Notes: generated from the sequence alone by a model not told the origin. A stretch of DNA of 64,000 bases from Casuarius casuarius (GCA_003342895.1 PTFA01000031.1:4536603-4600602), one strand, 5' to 3'. Positions 24,701 through 36,851 are shown, counted from the stretch's first letter. Numbers and translations are program-made.

Positions 24701-24960
24701 CTAGAGAACACAGAGAAAGCCACACCTGGCTAGCAAGGGGCATCACCTCCCTGGCGACGGGGCCAAGGACCTGATTAACCCTCCGCAGCAGTGCTTGTCG
24801 CAGCCAGGCGTTTCCTAGAGGAGCCCAACTGTGCGCCGGGCTGTGGAGTCTGGTACGTCAGCCTCCTACGCACCCATGCGGCTGCATCTGTAGGCTTTGC
24901 TGCAGGCTGAGACCTTGCTCGGGAAAGTGGGAGTTTCAGCAGCGCCATGCCTGGGGTGGC
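24701..24960 (-). other. Candidate BLVRA first (5' UTR) exon
   Basis: On the minus strand a CpG-enriched block ends in a near-consensus splice donor, CTAG/GTGAGG, with the intron starting at 24,700. Mammalian BLVRA starts with a noncoding exon separated from the coding exons by a large intron, and this block is the nearest promoter-like sequence upstream of the coding exons on the right strand. I cannot place the transcription start. A weaker donor, CCAG/GTGTGG, lies about 25 bp upstream. This is inference from composition and splice sequence only. Confidence 0.45.
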
Positions 24961-24970
24961 CTCCCCTGCA
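24760..24970 (-). promoter_or_regulatory. Weak CpG-rich block, candidate BLVRA promoter
   Basis: About a dozen CpGs in 210 bp at roughly 60% GC, in a neighbourhood that is CpG-poor. It includes GGCGACGGGG, GTGCGCCGGG and TACGTCAG (a CRE-like half site). The minus-strand donor at 24,700 lies just downstream, which suggests minus-strand transcription. Confidence 0.45.
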
Positions 24971-27900
24971 GGACAGCAAACACGCCAATCTGCATCTGTC
25001 TTTGCCCTGGCAGGCTGCCTACAGGAAGCAGCTGTAGGGAGAGTGCTTTCCAGGTTATGCAAGCTCTTACTCAAGATTACTTCTCCCCATTTCTACAGAA
25101 ATTGCTTCCTGGCCCGCAACACCATACTGGGCTTAAGTCCTAGCTTTTCCTTGGAGAGCCACTTTTTTACCAGATCTTACTCCCAGCCTCTTTACTAGCT
25201 TCTCATATGCATGTCTTATCTATATGCAGCAGTGCTTTCAGCAGGTTCATTCGGGGCTGGAAAGATAAAATCCTGGAAGGGTGTGGCTCTTTTCCCTGCG
25301 GTTTCTAGTTCCTGCAATGAACAGTGTATGCAATGAGGACAGTCTGAATTTCATAGACCATTCTACACTGTGCTGATGTTGGGCATCTGCAGGCTATTAT
25401 AGCATCCCAAACTGTATCATATTAGGAGTGCAGATATGAGAGATCAAATTCTGTACTCATTCATCTCAGATGTAACATAGAAATAAGTGGAGAAATCAGT
25501 AGCAGTATTGTTTTGCTCTTGAGTGTGTTCAATTCAATGTATTTCTGGCAAATCTTGGGGCTTGCTATGTGTAAGTAGTAATCGCATAAATGGTAATATG
25601 TCTTCCTCCTATAAGGCTTAAGAAATCAATGCAGCTCTAGATTCCTTAAACTCTTTATTCTGAAATTCTGCAGCATGGGATCATAAGGATATGTGAATAC
25701 ATCTTTCTTTTCATCTTTTCCCATTCATTTCTTCTGATTAGTTCATTTCCTTACCAGCAAGTACTCAGGAACTCAGTCTCCTAGGTACATCCGCTCTTCT
25801 CGAGACATGTTTTCTGAGCCAGATAGAGTTCTGACTCAGGCAAAACTTCCATGGTCTTACATGGCTTAATAGGAACACAGCTTTCATACTGACACTACTA
25901 TCCTGATGTTTCAAATATGTTGCAAGACGTTTCAAAATTCTCTCCTCCCCCTTTCACTGAATAGCACCATACCTAAAGTACAGATGTACAGAACAGCAGC
26001 TATAATTACAGTAGTGGCACAACTGCAGTAACAAGGAGCTTCAAAGTATGACTAAGGAGTTACATACTAGACTAACAAGTAGGAAGCTTAAAGTGCAGCA
26101 AAGAAAGAATGAAGGCCTGTAACATATGTGTGGTATTTCATAAAGGAGGATTTGCAGACCAGGAGATACAGCATCTAAAGATAAATAACATGAGGTCAAC
26201 ACATGGGACTGCTAATGACTAACACATGCTTATATGCTTAGCATAAAGGAATGAATCAATTAGCACATGATAGGAAACCATAACAAATAGCATAATGTAT
26301 GAAATAATGCATGTGGGATTGATTAGAAGCAGCTGTAGCTCCAAGTCTTTGGATTCAGCAACAGTGCTAGCATTCGTACAGCCACGTGTTCAACAGGATC
26401 TTGGACCTGTTTGATCTTATAATTAACTTAGAAAAAAGAAAGAAAGAAAGAAAGAAAAACCCTACTTTCCAGACTGATCAGCTCCTAAAACATGGACGGG
26501 AGTGGCAACACGCAGCTAAACAGGAGGGCAGATTTGCCTCTTTCCAGCACAAGCACACTGTAGATTTAGGTTAGGTTAAACTAATCAGGTAACTACACTT
26601 TTTGGTTCTACTACTTTATGTCCAATCCCCTGTATACAGCCTTGAGCTTGCTGTTTGCTCTAGGTTTATTTACTCAGGTGGCTAAGTAACAAATCAAACA
26701 CTTAAGTGCATGTAGACCTGAGCAAGGTTAAGGAGGTTGAGGAGCTGTTCCTTCAAAGAGGTGGAATAAGAAATAGGCATTGGAGCAGGCATTCGTGGCC
26801 GCGTGGTGAGCAGTCATCATGGCAGGAGAAGCTGGGATCCCCAGTGTGGTGGCAGTGGTGAGAGGGAAACACAGACCTTGGAAGCAGCAGAACACAGCTC
26901 CCAGCATGGATATAGTTCTGCTGATACATAGATGCCTTAAAGAGTCTTCCCTCTTTCCATATGGAAATAACATAGAAAGTAACTATAAATAATGAGTAGC
27001 TTTCAATACCAGTAAAACTTCACCAAAATTGGATGGATGCTGCGTAACTTTCAGCATTGCTGAATAACAAGGATAAGGCTTGTATGGGTAGTTAGGCCTA
27101 TTTAGGCATAGTTGGGAACTGTAGACAAGCTTTTGGCACAAAACCCTTCTTCAGGTCTGGAACATGTAAAACAGATTTCCAAGTGAAATACAAGTTGAAA
27201 ACCATTTTTCAGAGAGATTAGCTAGATGTGTAAGAGTTAGACCACCTCTGAAGGCAAAGGTGGTTGGTCCCCACAAAGAAAGGATGTTAGTAGTCAGGGA
27301 GGAGAATGGAAAGAGGTTAAAAAAAACCATATAATTTTGTATACGAAACAGCTTCTTAACAGGGCTTATCTGCATGAGCATAGGAAGAGCTCCCATTAGA
27401 ATTAGCTGCCTCCAGTTCCTTCTAGTGGTGCTGTATTTCTCCTTATCTATTTTTTGTCATATCTTCACGTCTTTTTGTCTGGTTCTACTGGTTGTCTTTT
27501 CATGTCTTGTTTCTCCCCACTCTCACCTTCCCCAGTCCCACAAGCGTTGCAAGTCCTAGCAAGTAGCAGATGTATTAACTAACTTCAACTATAACCTAGC
27601 AATCTCCCACTTTTCCATTTTGCTGGTAACAACAAAGCAATGCAAAGTAACATAATCACTCTGATGATAGGACTTGATTGGCAACCACTGGAAGTGCTTC
27701 AAGGGAGAAAACAGTTATATTTGGGAGAACTCAATAAGCAGATAGTATTCCACTAAAACACAATGGCAAAAACAGGAGTTACAATCACAAGCCAACAGTG
27801 TAAATAGAAAGCTGGAAACTACCTGGATAAGAAAACAAAGTGGCTTTGCAAAAAGCACTGAGAAATGCTTGATTCAACTTCTCTCAGCCAGGAAGCTCAT

Positions 27901-28689
27901 ACAAGAAATATCAAAGCATGTATAATGTAGTAAGAAACAGCAGCAGAGCACACTGAAATTGGGACAGTCGTCATTTAATTTCAGAGGAATCAAGACTACT
28001 GTGAGCTGATACTCAGGATCTTGTAATGAAGTAATGTTCACATACACTTTACTGAATGCTCAAGCCTAAATGCTGATCTCAGTTATACCCCTAGAAAACC
28101 TACTAAATAAACTCTGACAGCAACACAAGGTTATGTGGTACAATGATGGGGGACAAACCTAGAGTGAAAAGATAAGCAGAAGAGAGCAGTAATTAAATTA
28201 AACAGGCATATGTGTTTGTGGAATCAGTTCCCCAGATAGGATCTAAAATTCAAACCCAAGTCTTTCTTGACTGTTGAAAAGATGCTTACAGAAACTGTTT
28301 ATTTTAATGCATATGGGTGGCTTTAGTATTCCTTTTTGGGGGGCTTGCCCTGGAAAAATAATGAGGTAGCACAAAAGAGAATGACTTCCAGAAAAAGGTA
28401 AGAAGTTTGTGTTTTGGATTAACGTTTCTAAACAGACACAGTTTTGGATACATGGAGGCCTGCACTTTGCCATGAAAAGTTGGCTGAAAACTGCAGCTGT
28501 CTCTACACAGCCTTGCAAGACTCTGCTGTTAACTCTCTTTGCCAACAAATATTATACCCTGCTGCCCGTGGAGAGCACAAGGCACCCGAGAAAAACAAAC
28601 TTAAATATACAGTGTTTTAACCAGATATTCACAGGCAGCAAAATCCCCTTTTCTGCAGATCACCCCCTAGAGAAAGCAAGGAGCCCACT
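24971..28689. other. Interval between the two promoter-like blocks
   Basis: No coding exon or RNA gene recognised; the (GAAA)n tract at 26431-26459 is the only repeat noted. If both flanking blocks are promoters, this is the divergent intergenic spacer of about 3.7 kb. Confidence 0.5.
26431..26459. repeat. (GAAA)n microsatellite
   Basis: About six uninterrupted GAAA units after an A-rich start. Confidence 0.9.
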
Positions 28690-28899
28690 CAAGCCGCAGC
28701 CCCCCCCGAATTTCATTGCCAGGGCCAAGGCCATAGCTGCGGGCCGCCCTCCCCCGGCCGCGACGAGCGGGCGAGGCACGGACCGAGGAAAGCCCCCGCT
28801 CCAGCCTCCGAGGAGCAGGACCCTAAGGAAAATATCCCCTTGCTTAAACACAGAAGGACGCCGGGCCGACGGGGCGGCCGGCCCGCCCAGCAGCGCCGC

Positions 28900-28996
28900 C
28901 CCGCAGCGCCGCCTGTCGCTGCCCGGCGCCGTCGCAGGCCGCGGCAATGGCGGCCCCCAGAGCCCACGCGTGAGCCCTTCCGCTGACCGCCGTGCC
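28900..28996 (+). other. Candidate first exon of the rightward gene
   Basis: The exon would end at the strong donor GTGCC/GTGAGT (intron from 28997) or at GTGAGC (28970). The ATG at 28947 in CAATGGCGGCC opens only an eight-codon frame unless spliced at 28969, so this exon may be noncoding. The 5' end shown is approximate. Confidence 0.4.
28945..28955 (+). promoter_or_regulatory. YY1-type motif
   Basis: CAATGGCGGCC contains the ATGGCGGC core typical of YY1 sites at housekeeping transcription starts. Confidence 0.5.
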
Positions 28997-29032
28997 GTGA
29001 GTGCAGGGGCAGCGGGGGCCGGGGCGCGGTGA

Positions 29033-29068
29033 GGGCAGTTACGGCCGTTAGGGCGGTTACGGCCGTTA
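29033..29068. repeat. 18-bp tandem duplication carrying MYB-type sites
   Basis: Two 18-bp units (29033-29050 and 29051-29068) differ by one base. Each ends in TTACGGCCGTTA, a near-palindrome with CCGTTA (complement TAACGG, fitting the MYB consensus YAACKG). A third unit starts (GGGCGG) and runs into a GC box. Sits inside the CpG island. Confidence 0.8.
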
Positions 29069-29080
29069 GGGCGGGGCCCC
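29069..29080. promoter_or_regulatory. GC box (Sp/KLF type)
   Basis: GGGCGGGGCCCC fits the GGGCGGGG Sp1/KLF consensus, within the CpG island. Confidence 0.6.
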
Positions 29081-29136
29081 GCCGCCCCTTCTCCGGGCGG
29101 CGCGGCGCACCCGGGCGGGACCCCTCTCCCCACCCC

Positions 29137-29144
29137 TTTGGCGC
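29137..29144 (+). promoter_or_regulatory. E2F-type site
   Basis: TTTGGCGC fits TTTSGCGC exactly and lies about 20 bp upstream of the second YY1-type motif. Confidence 0.5.
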
Positions 29145-29156
29145 GCTAGGCGCTGC

Positions 29157-29170
29157 ACAAAATGGCGGCC
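29157..29170 (+). promoter_or_regulatory. YY1-type motif, full AANATGGCGGC form
   Basis: ACAAAATGGCGGCC matches the extended YY1 consensus AANATGGCGGC. Such sites often sit just downstream of the transcription start and set plus-strand direction. The ATG here opens only a short frame (about 16 codons). Confidence 0.6.
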
Positions 29171-29268
29171 GCGGGGCCGGTGGCGGAGGGGCGCTGCGGG
29201 GCGGGGGGGTAGGGAGCGATCCCACACCTGTAAGAGCAGTATTGAATAAAAGGAATTGCGGGCGTGTT

Positions 29269-29282
29269 AAAAAAAAAAAAAA
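29269..29282. repeat. Poly-A tract next to the CpG island
   Basis: Fourteen A directly after the GC-rich block. No retrocopy structure seen. Confidence 0.85.
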
Positions 29283-32200
29283 GCGATAGCAGTGCAGATG
29301 TAAATGGGATAACCGAGGTGTGGAACAGCTGTACAACCAGCTGCCTGTGTTCCTGCCAAGCAAGCAGGCTTAACAGAGTAAGAGGATGAGGGAGTGCAGT
29401 AATTAAACGTACATCATCTCGCAGCACGATTACCAGAACAATTTTAGTGGTAATTTTATATTTAAATACATCTTAACCGTTTTTAGAAACGGGATGCGAG
29501 ACAGATTCATCTAGCAGGCTGTAAACCTGATAAACTGAGAATGCTTGAGTAATTATAAAGCTCTGAGGGCTGGTTTCCTCTAAGGCTAGTTTCACCCACT
29601 TAAATATAAGTTTCATTTCCAAGGGCTGTGCTGCCCGGGGAATGTGCTGGTGCGTTTTGGCTGGATAAGGCGTAGGCAGCAGTCACTTCGGCCCCAGCAT
29701 GTGGAGGGGGCAGACTGTATCAAACCTGCAGGAAAGTGAAAATGGGCATGGAGCCACAATACTCCATGCTGGAGTAAACTGCTGGCAGAAGCATAGCTAG
29801 CAAGATTTGAAGAAACAGGGTTAATTTAAAGCAAGTCAGCCATGGTGACTCTTGCCCATCTACTGAGGAACCTAAGGCCAGATTTGCTTTGCCACTCAAG
29901 TACAGCTTGAGAAGTGACTCATGATCCTTAAGCATGTATTTTTAATATTCATTCTGATGCCACAAACAGAAAAAGTTGCTATTTCTCCCCCCCTTTAAAA
30001 AACCCAAACCCTCCAGTTTAAGATCATTCTTGTCACTAAACCACGCTATTTTCCCCACCCCTTTTTACTGTTCATTTTATCATTTTAAGGCCTTTAATAT
30101 TTTATATAGATGCATCTCCATAGTTGGGTGTACTGCATTCATTTCTTCTTAGTGAACCAGGCAGGAGACCTGATCTGAGTTGAAACTAACCCAGCAAACT
30201 CCTTCTGCCTCCCAGCCTGGCTGTTTTTAACCCAGACCCATTACTTTCTGCTGATTTACATGAACTCTTAAAGCTCCATAAGCGAGTATGTAGTGAGGGG
30301 TATAAGAGTGGGCTGGATTGCCAGTTTTCGATAAAGTATTGAAACATAAACATGAGTCTCCCCTCTCAGGCCAGCTTCACAGGTTGGAGTAATAGCAGGC
30401 TGTCACAGCAAGATGGCCCTATTCCACTGCTGCAGCAGCTGCAGGGCTCATATCAGATTAGGGATCCAGTGGGTTTTAAAGTCGATTTTCCATTGTATCG
30501 CAGCTTGCAAACATGACATACCCTGCAGCTACGCAGTCCAGCAGGAGGGAGGGAGAAGGGGCAAGAGCACCTCTTTCAGCAGAAACTTACAGCCACACTT
30601 GGGCATTAAAGCTGCATTAAATTGCCTCTTAACCTTTCGGTTTGATTCGACGCTTTGACTCACAAGTTTGAGTGGTAAACAGGTTTCATTTCATGCAGTA
30701 GCCCATGTTAAAGTTTTTCATGCTTGAGTGGAGGTTCATGTAGAAAAGACAGATGTGCGCATGTTGATTGAGAGATGACAAAATACTGTATTTTTGGCAG
30801 CCTGCTGCATAAAGATCATTTTTTCTTAGTTAAGACTTGAAAGGAATTGCTGGTCCTCAGCTTCTTAACTTTTCTTTGCACTTTTTATGTTGTGTGTTCA
30901 GTGCAGTTTGGCTGATTTTGGATATTTCAGCATCTTAAAAATTGTTACTTTGCTAGTTTAAGATAACATAATTTATTGCATTTATTTCCCCTAAGGAAGA
31001 AAAGATTCTCATCAAGAGGTGGGTGAAGAGGTTAGTTAAACTTAAAGTGTCATTTTTTTGTTAGATGAGCTTTAATTTGGACTCCTGTAAATTGAATGGA
31101 AGAACACGGGGAATGGAGATAAGGAGCTTTTGTGATTAGAAGAAAAATAAAACCCAAACCCTTCATTACTATCCTACAGCCTTTTCTAAGTAGCACTTTG
31201 CTGTTACAGTTCTGGAATTAATGAAGTGTGCATGGATTATTGCTGCATGTATTTTACTTCAGAGCTGGTAATTCCTTAGAAGTCAGAGGCTCTGCATGGC
31301 TGTTGAAATGTACTTTTCTTGGCCACTTTTCTAATACAGGTTTCTGGGTTTTGCCTCAATGGCAGAGTAGCAAAAAGAGTAAAATACATCCTTACATTGG
31401 CAGATCTGGCCCCGGCATAAGACAAAGCGGGAGGAAGGATTGATGCTGGGGGCTTTCATTAGACTCAACGTATTACAACTAAGTCTTGTTGCCCACACAA
31501 AGGGACAGGCATATGTGTGTCTTCTCCAATAACATGGCCATTATGGCAGTTGACCTGTAGTTTATACCAGCTACAGACTAGTCAACACAGGTGAATGTGA
31601 CTTACCTACTAAACACCAGAGCTGCCATCCAGCATGGCTGTTTCACAACAGTTTCTCTGATTTGACCCAGAATGACTTACCTAAGAAAGTCTGCAGGACA
31701 GGCCTTTGAGCAGCAGGATTATGTGACGGCAAACCTCCTTGTGGTTGTTCTGAGAATTATGATTGATCTTGAGATACAGATTTGAAGGCCACATCAGCTC
31801 TAGTGTAGTTTTGTTCAGAGAGACCTCACCACTTGTCTGAGTCTTGACTGTACTGAAGTGCCACAGAAGCAGAAGTCAGCAACGGATGTGCACGAACACT
31901 TGATCTTGAAATGCTTGCATATTCAATGGAAAATAAAAAACTTAGTTGGATTTTTCTTTTGGTCCCTAGAACTGTTAGTGACTAGGTCGAGAACTTAGAG
32001 TGTGATTTTGCATAGCTGAGGAGGTTGCAGAAAAAGGTTGCATTGTTTCTCAGTTTCTCTAAGTAGCAGTTACATGACCGTAAAGCTAGTGTGGGAGGTA
32101 ACCTCTTGAAGATGCAGACTTATTTTTTCTGTTCAATATATCATAAGGAATAGAAACAATTCGAGAGCATACTTCAGAAAAGCCATTTGATATGCAAGTA

Positions 32201-33323
32201 AGAGCTTGAAACTTTACTAAAATGGTTGCGCTGTGTAAATTCAGTGTTGCATCTTAGCCTTTCCCCATTGTGAGCAGCTTGAAAAGCATCACTGGCTACT
32301 TGCACTGCAATTTGCTTTTAGAAGTGCTTCAGGCATGCATTCTGGTACTAGAGTGTCTTTGGTTATGTGATAAAATACTTTATTGTGGTGGGGTAGGGGT
32401 TAGTCTTTTAAGAACTGCACAGCAGTAGTTTGTTGTAATTATACCCCCCTCCCGCAGGGCAGGGTAATTTGTTCCTCTTGCTATTACGTACTTACGTTAA
32501 ATGATTGTACAGCATACCACAAGCAAACACTACATAGTTCCTGTTTCTGGAGCTGTCTCTTACAGAATGGTTTCAGATTATTCTGCATAACCTCAGTATG
32601 TAGCAGATTGGAGGCAGTGGCAGGGTGGGAACAAAAATTAAGTTGTTTCTGCCATTAATTTAAGCACAACAATAAATATAGTAAGACTAGTCATCCTTTG
32701 CCTACAAGGGGATTCTGCAGTCATGTTATTAGACCCCTCATAGATCAAACTGGAGACGTGAACAGGAAGTGTTTTCCTTTTTTGTATCTGTAGCTGTATC
32801 TGCTTTGAAGAATGGCTTCATAAGCTTCTCCCATTATTAACTGACAAAGATAGAGATCTTCCACATCCCTGTGTGCTGCACTCCAGATGCAGATTAACTT
32901 CATTAATGCCAGCAGTAATTTCCCGGTCTGTCTGACAGGTGTTGGTCTATATTCCAGTACTACTGTAGATGCTCACTTTGATGATCTGAAATGAGTTAGA
33001 GCCAAGAGTGTGCTTTTGAAGCAGATCATCTCCATGTACTGCACTTTGGCTTGAACTTGAAGTTCTTTCAGCTGGACCTCCAGAAGCTGCACTTCAGGAG
33101 TGTGCCAAATGCCCTCCAACTCCAAGTGGGTGCTAGAGTCCGTAAAACTAGGCAAGAGCTAGTCCAAACTAACCACATCCTCCCAAAACTCACATAGTGG
33201 GAGCAGAGCCTTCAGCATCAGATGTTTTGATTTACAGATCTGCACTGTTTGCTGATCTAGATACAGCAGTCATAATTATAAAAGAGATCAGTCTAACTTT
33301 CAATCAGTTAGAAATGGATCTAT

Positions 33324-33349
33324 TGGGACTCTCCCAGAAGGGAGTCCCA
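33324..33349. other. Short perfect inverted repeat
   Basis: TGGGACTC and GAGTCCCA form an 8-bp stem around a 10-base loop. It could be chance; no RNA gene context. Confidence 0.6.
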
Positions 33350-35820
33350 TAGGGAATGGGAGCACTCTCAGGGAATTTTGATCCAGTAAAAGTCTAGCAG
33401 AATCCCAAAGATCAACTCTTGGACTTTCCAGCTTTTAATGCTTTCCAGGCTTTTAGTGGCCCACAAGAATCTCTAGCATTTCTTGTATAATGTTGTAGAA
33501 AACCACAAACTGAGGGAGTAAACAAGGGTTAGTTTCTTATACCGATATCTAGACTGCTTGAAAAGAGGGACATATTTGAACAACATTCATTTTAATGTAA
33601 CATGCAAAGTCATTCGTCTGAGGATGGGGTAATGTATGTAGGGTCTTTAAAAGATGGGAGACAACAGTCAGGAATGCAGAGGCATTTGTATATACAGGGT
33701 GAATAGACTGCTCAACAAGAGCTCTCTGTACCAGGTTGTAGTGGAAGGAATACCAGTCCTGGGCACATAAGCAGAGAGACAGATTAGCAGTAAAGCAGGG
33801 ATTGATGTCCTGTTCATGGCATAAGAGGGAACCATGAAGACAGTGCTAGCATTAAAAGCAGGCAGAGAACTTTAAGTTGAAAGATTAGAGAGAGAACTGC
33901 AAGAATTTACTCTGGAAAGCATACTAGATAAGACTTGAGGAGGCATGTTTAGAGGCAATTCAGTTGATCTCCATATAGGTATTTTTAGAGATTTCAACTG
34001 GGTTGAGTAGTTTTAGCCTGCTAGAAGAAAGAAGCATGAACCAGTGGGTGAAAACCAGAGCTGGAGACAGGTGAAATTCAGGAATAAGGTATATGTTTTC
34101 ACAGTGAGGAGAACAAGTCATAGAACAGCTTATTTAGCAGCACAGTAGTTTTGTTTGAAGCCTTAAAATTAGGAATGGGTATTGTCTTAAAGATCCTTTG
34201 GGTCTTGTCAGCTCAGCGTAGACATCACTAAGGAAGGTTCTTTGACTTATGGACAACATGATCTCATTTTCTGTTGGCCTCTCCCCAAAACTGGATTGCT
34301 CCAAAACGTACAGTAAGCATCTCTTCAGAAGCCTTCCCTGAAAGCTGCCTTGCCAAGCAGTCGACAAAGTCATTTTTGCTTTATGCTATCTGTCCATCAT
34401 TATCCCCAGCCATAAGAGAAGAGAGACTGCAAAGAAACATTTGCCACGCTTAATGGGGCTACTGGTCCAGCAGGTATGTTGTTATTGAACATTTGGGGAA
34501 AAAGACACAGGATATCTGTCTAAATAGTGGCCTGACACTATTCCCCCGTGACTTAGGATATCAGGCATTTAACCTACAGTAAAAAATTTTAGGATTAAAT
34601 TTTTGCTATGCCCCTTTACTGTTGTTTTTCCTTTGGATTCTGAGAGCTTCAACATGATTTAGGTCATGTACCAAGCCATGTTGATTACTAAGTTTAAATG
34701 GATGAATGATGATGTTTATTCCACTAGAACTAGAAAGCAACTGTCAGCACTTACAGCTGTAAAAAGCCTGAGAAAACCCTCTGTTAAATAGAAAACAGAG
34801 AACTGCATACACATTATGAGAACTGTGGTTGTCTAAGTTTAATCCTGGCATCCAGGAACATTACCCTGGTTTCTACCAGAGATGTATATTAGTGGACATA
34901 GCTGAACAAGCACTGAAAGAGAAAACCAAAAGCCTGTCTGCTTCAGAGCCTGCAGTACATTTACAAAGGTACAGCATATTAGCACAACTGAAGAAGAAAA
35001 GTTGTTATATATGTGAATAACCATAGGGATTTTTTTTTTTATCACTACACTCAATCTAGGCAACAGCACAGATACAATACCACTTTAGCAGAAGTGCTGG
35101 TTTGTTGCAGTACAGCATTTCTACACACTACATAGCTGGAAAGCCTACCTACCTTAAGAGATGATATACAATAAATAGTACCTTTAAGATTCCCTATGCA
35201 GTACGGAGTAAGTTGAGAGATACCCAACAGAAGCTGGCACACATCAGTTGGGAAAAGACAAGTAATAGCTTACCAAGAGTCCCATTTACACCAAATAACA
35301 GCCTTCAGTCCTTTGAAAAAAAATCAAATCCTGTATCCTAACACATTTTTAAACAGTTAGTCACCTGCCTAAGGTATCTGTAGACTCCAGCTGTAGAATG
35401 ACCCTTCTTGACCCTGGAAGCTCTCAGATGCCCTCTTTCAGTTCCTGCCTCCTATCATGGGCTGCTTTTATCACCTTTCTCCTTCAAGCCTCCCAGGTGC
35501 AAGGCTTCCCGTTGGAAAATGTACTCTTTAACTCTTCCTTTCCCAGAAGTGTTGAGCGGCATGTTGCCCCAGTCTTTCCCCTGCTGGGTATGGAGACCCT
35601 GGTCCTGAAACACAAATGTTCCAGGTTTTGCATAAGTAAAAATGAGTTGTCTGAATTTACATTTATTTCCTTTTTTCCAGTCAGAAATTAATTTTAAGTT
35701 CCACAGGCTTCTGAGTAAATGATTTGAAATCTAGGAGTGTATGTGGGTTACAGTCCCTGTTAAACACAGGATGTTTTTTCCCCTTCATTACAAAATCTAC
35801 AGTGATCTCCATTTCGTCTT

Positions 35821-35880
35821 CCATTTAATTAGAGTTTTGCCACAAACTTAAGTAGGAGTTAGTTCAGATCCCAAATTCAT
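35821..35880. repeat. Old amniote interspersed repeat (GAGTTTTGCCA type)
   Basis: AGAGTTTTGCCACAAACTTA, AGTAGGAGT and TTCAGATCCC resemble the gagttttgccattgacttcaatgg-type repeat frequent in bird and turtle introns. Diverged. Confidence 0.5.
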
Positions 35881-36090
35881 TAAAGCAGTGGAAAGATTTA
35901 CTCCAAATGTGGGATATAGTAGAAGGATGATTAGAAAAGGAGCACTCCCTTTTGCCTGACAAACATGCCCAAGCTTGATGAGGTTCTTTCCTAAACCTAA
36001 ACTGTGAGCAAGCAACCATGCAAAGTTACAAACCTGTGTATGGGATGCTGCATACATCTCTTGGAAATCATGAGCAAAGCTAATTCTAAT

Positions 36091-36160
36091 CTTGACCTCA
36101 CTGAAGTTGGTGAAGTATTTTCCATGTACTTGAATGGAGCCAGGATTTTACTATAGGCTC
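36091..36160. repeat. Old amniote interspersed repeat (TTGAATGGAGCCAGGATTT type)
   Basis: CACTGAAGTTGGTGAAG, TACTTGAATGGAGCCAGGAT and the following TTTAC resemble the same family as 35821-35880 and 45080-45151 (attgacttcaatggggccaggattt). Confidence 0.5.
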
Positions 36161-36417
36161 TTACTCTCTTATTTTGCAGGAGTTAATGTATACTGCACAG
36201 TAAATGTCACTGAAAATTGTTTTAGCCACCCCTCCCCCCATTCTCCCTTTATGATAATTGAGTTTTAAAACACTTTCCTCAACCTTCATCATCTCCATTC
36301 CCCTTTTTATATGAGAAAGTGAATAAATATCCCTCCAGCGTTCTGCTTGAGCAATACCGTTGGCATCGCTTTTACACTGTATTAATCGTAATGCACACTA
36401 GTATGATGTCTTCCATC

Positions 36418-36500
36418 AGAATTTCAAAGCACTTAACAAATATTAATTAAGTATTGCGTCTCTGTGAGGTATGTGAGTAATTAATTTTATAAGCTAACAC
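36418..36500. repeat. L3/CR1-like ancient LINE remnant
   Basis: ATTTCAAAGCACTTAACAAA, TATTAATTAAG and CTGTGAGGTATGTGAGTA follow the L3 3' region (caaagcgctttacaaa, taattaa, ctgtgaggtaggt). Diverged. Confidence 0.55.
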
Positions 36501-36851
36501 CATATAAAGGAGAGAGAAGGGCGGATTCTCACACTGGTACATAGCCTTATATTAGTTTACAGTTATTTTCTTCACAGGTGTCTGGACCTGAAATAAGTTC
36601 CTAATGCAGCTTTGGTAGTGGCCACAGCAGCAGGAACGTTTTTTTGAAGCTTAACTGCAAGATGCCTCTCACCTTTCTGTTAAGTGAAAGCGTGTCCTTT
36701 CACTTTTGTTGTAAAATGAAGTTATGGTACATCAGGTCAGTAGAGAAGGTAGGAGAAGAGTCTGGGGCTTGAGCTCCAGCCCTGCCTTCAGTTCCTTAGA
36801 ACAGCTGTTCCTAGGCTTCTCACGTCCCCTGGTTGCTTTTCTACAGGTAGA

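Larger units (their letters stand above)
28690..29225 (+). promoter_or_regulatory. Strong CpG island promoter, probably of a rightward gene
   Basis: This is the densest CpG and GC block in the window (roughly 70% GC by eye). It contains a GC box, an E2F site, two YY1-type motifs and an MYB-site duplication. Plus-strand splice donors are frequent: CCCACGC/GTGAGC (intron at 28970), GTGCC/GTGAGT (28997), GCGCG/GTGAGG (29029-29030) and CACCT/GTAAGA (29229). I saw no comparable minus-strand donor. That favours a first exon on the plus strand. By mammalian synteny the head-to-head neighbour of BLVRA is COA1, but no coding exon supports that here. The long open frames across this island (up to 216 codons, both strands) follow from its lack of AT-rich stop codons. 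Confidence 0.8.

Noticed and set aside
28409..29363. Long open frames of 157-216 codons on both strands
   Set aside because: They overlap the CpG island, where stop codons are rare because of GC content. Translations are Pro/Ala/Gly/Arg-rich and mutually overlapping, with no domain.
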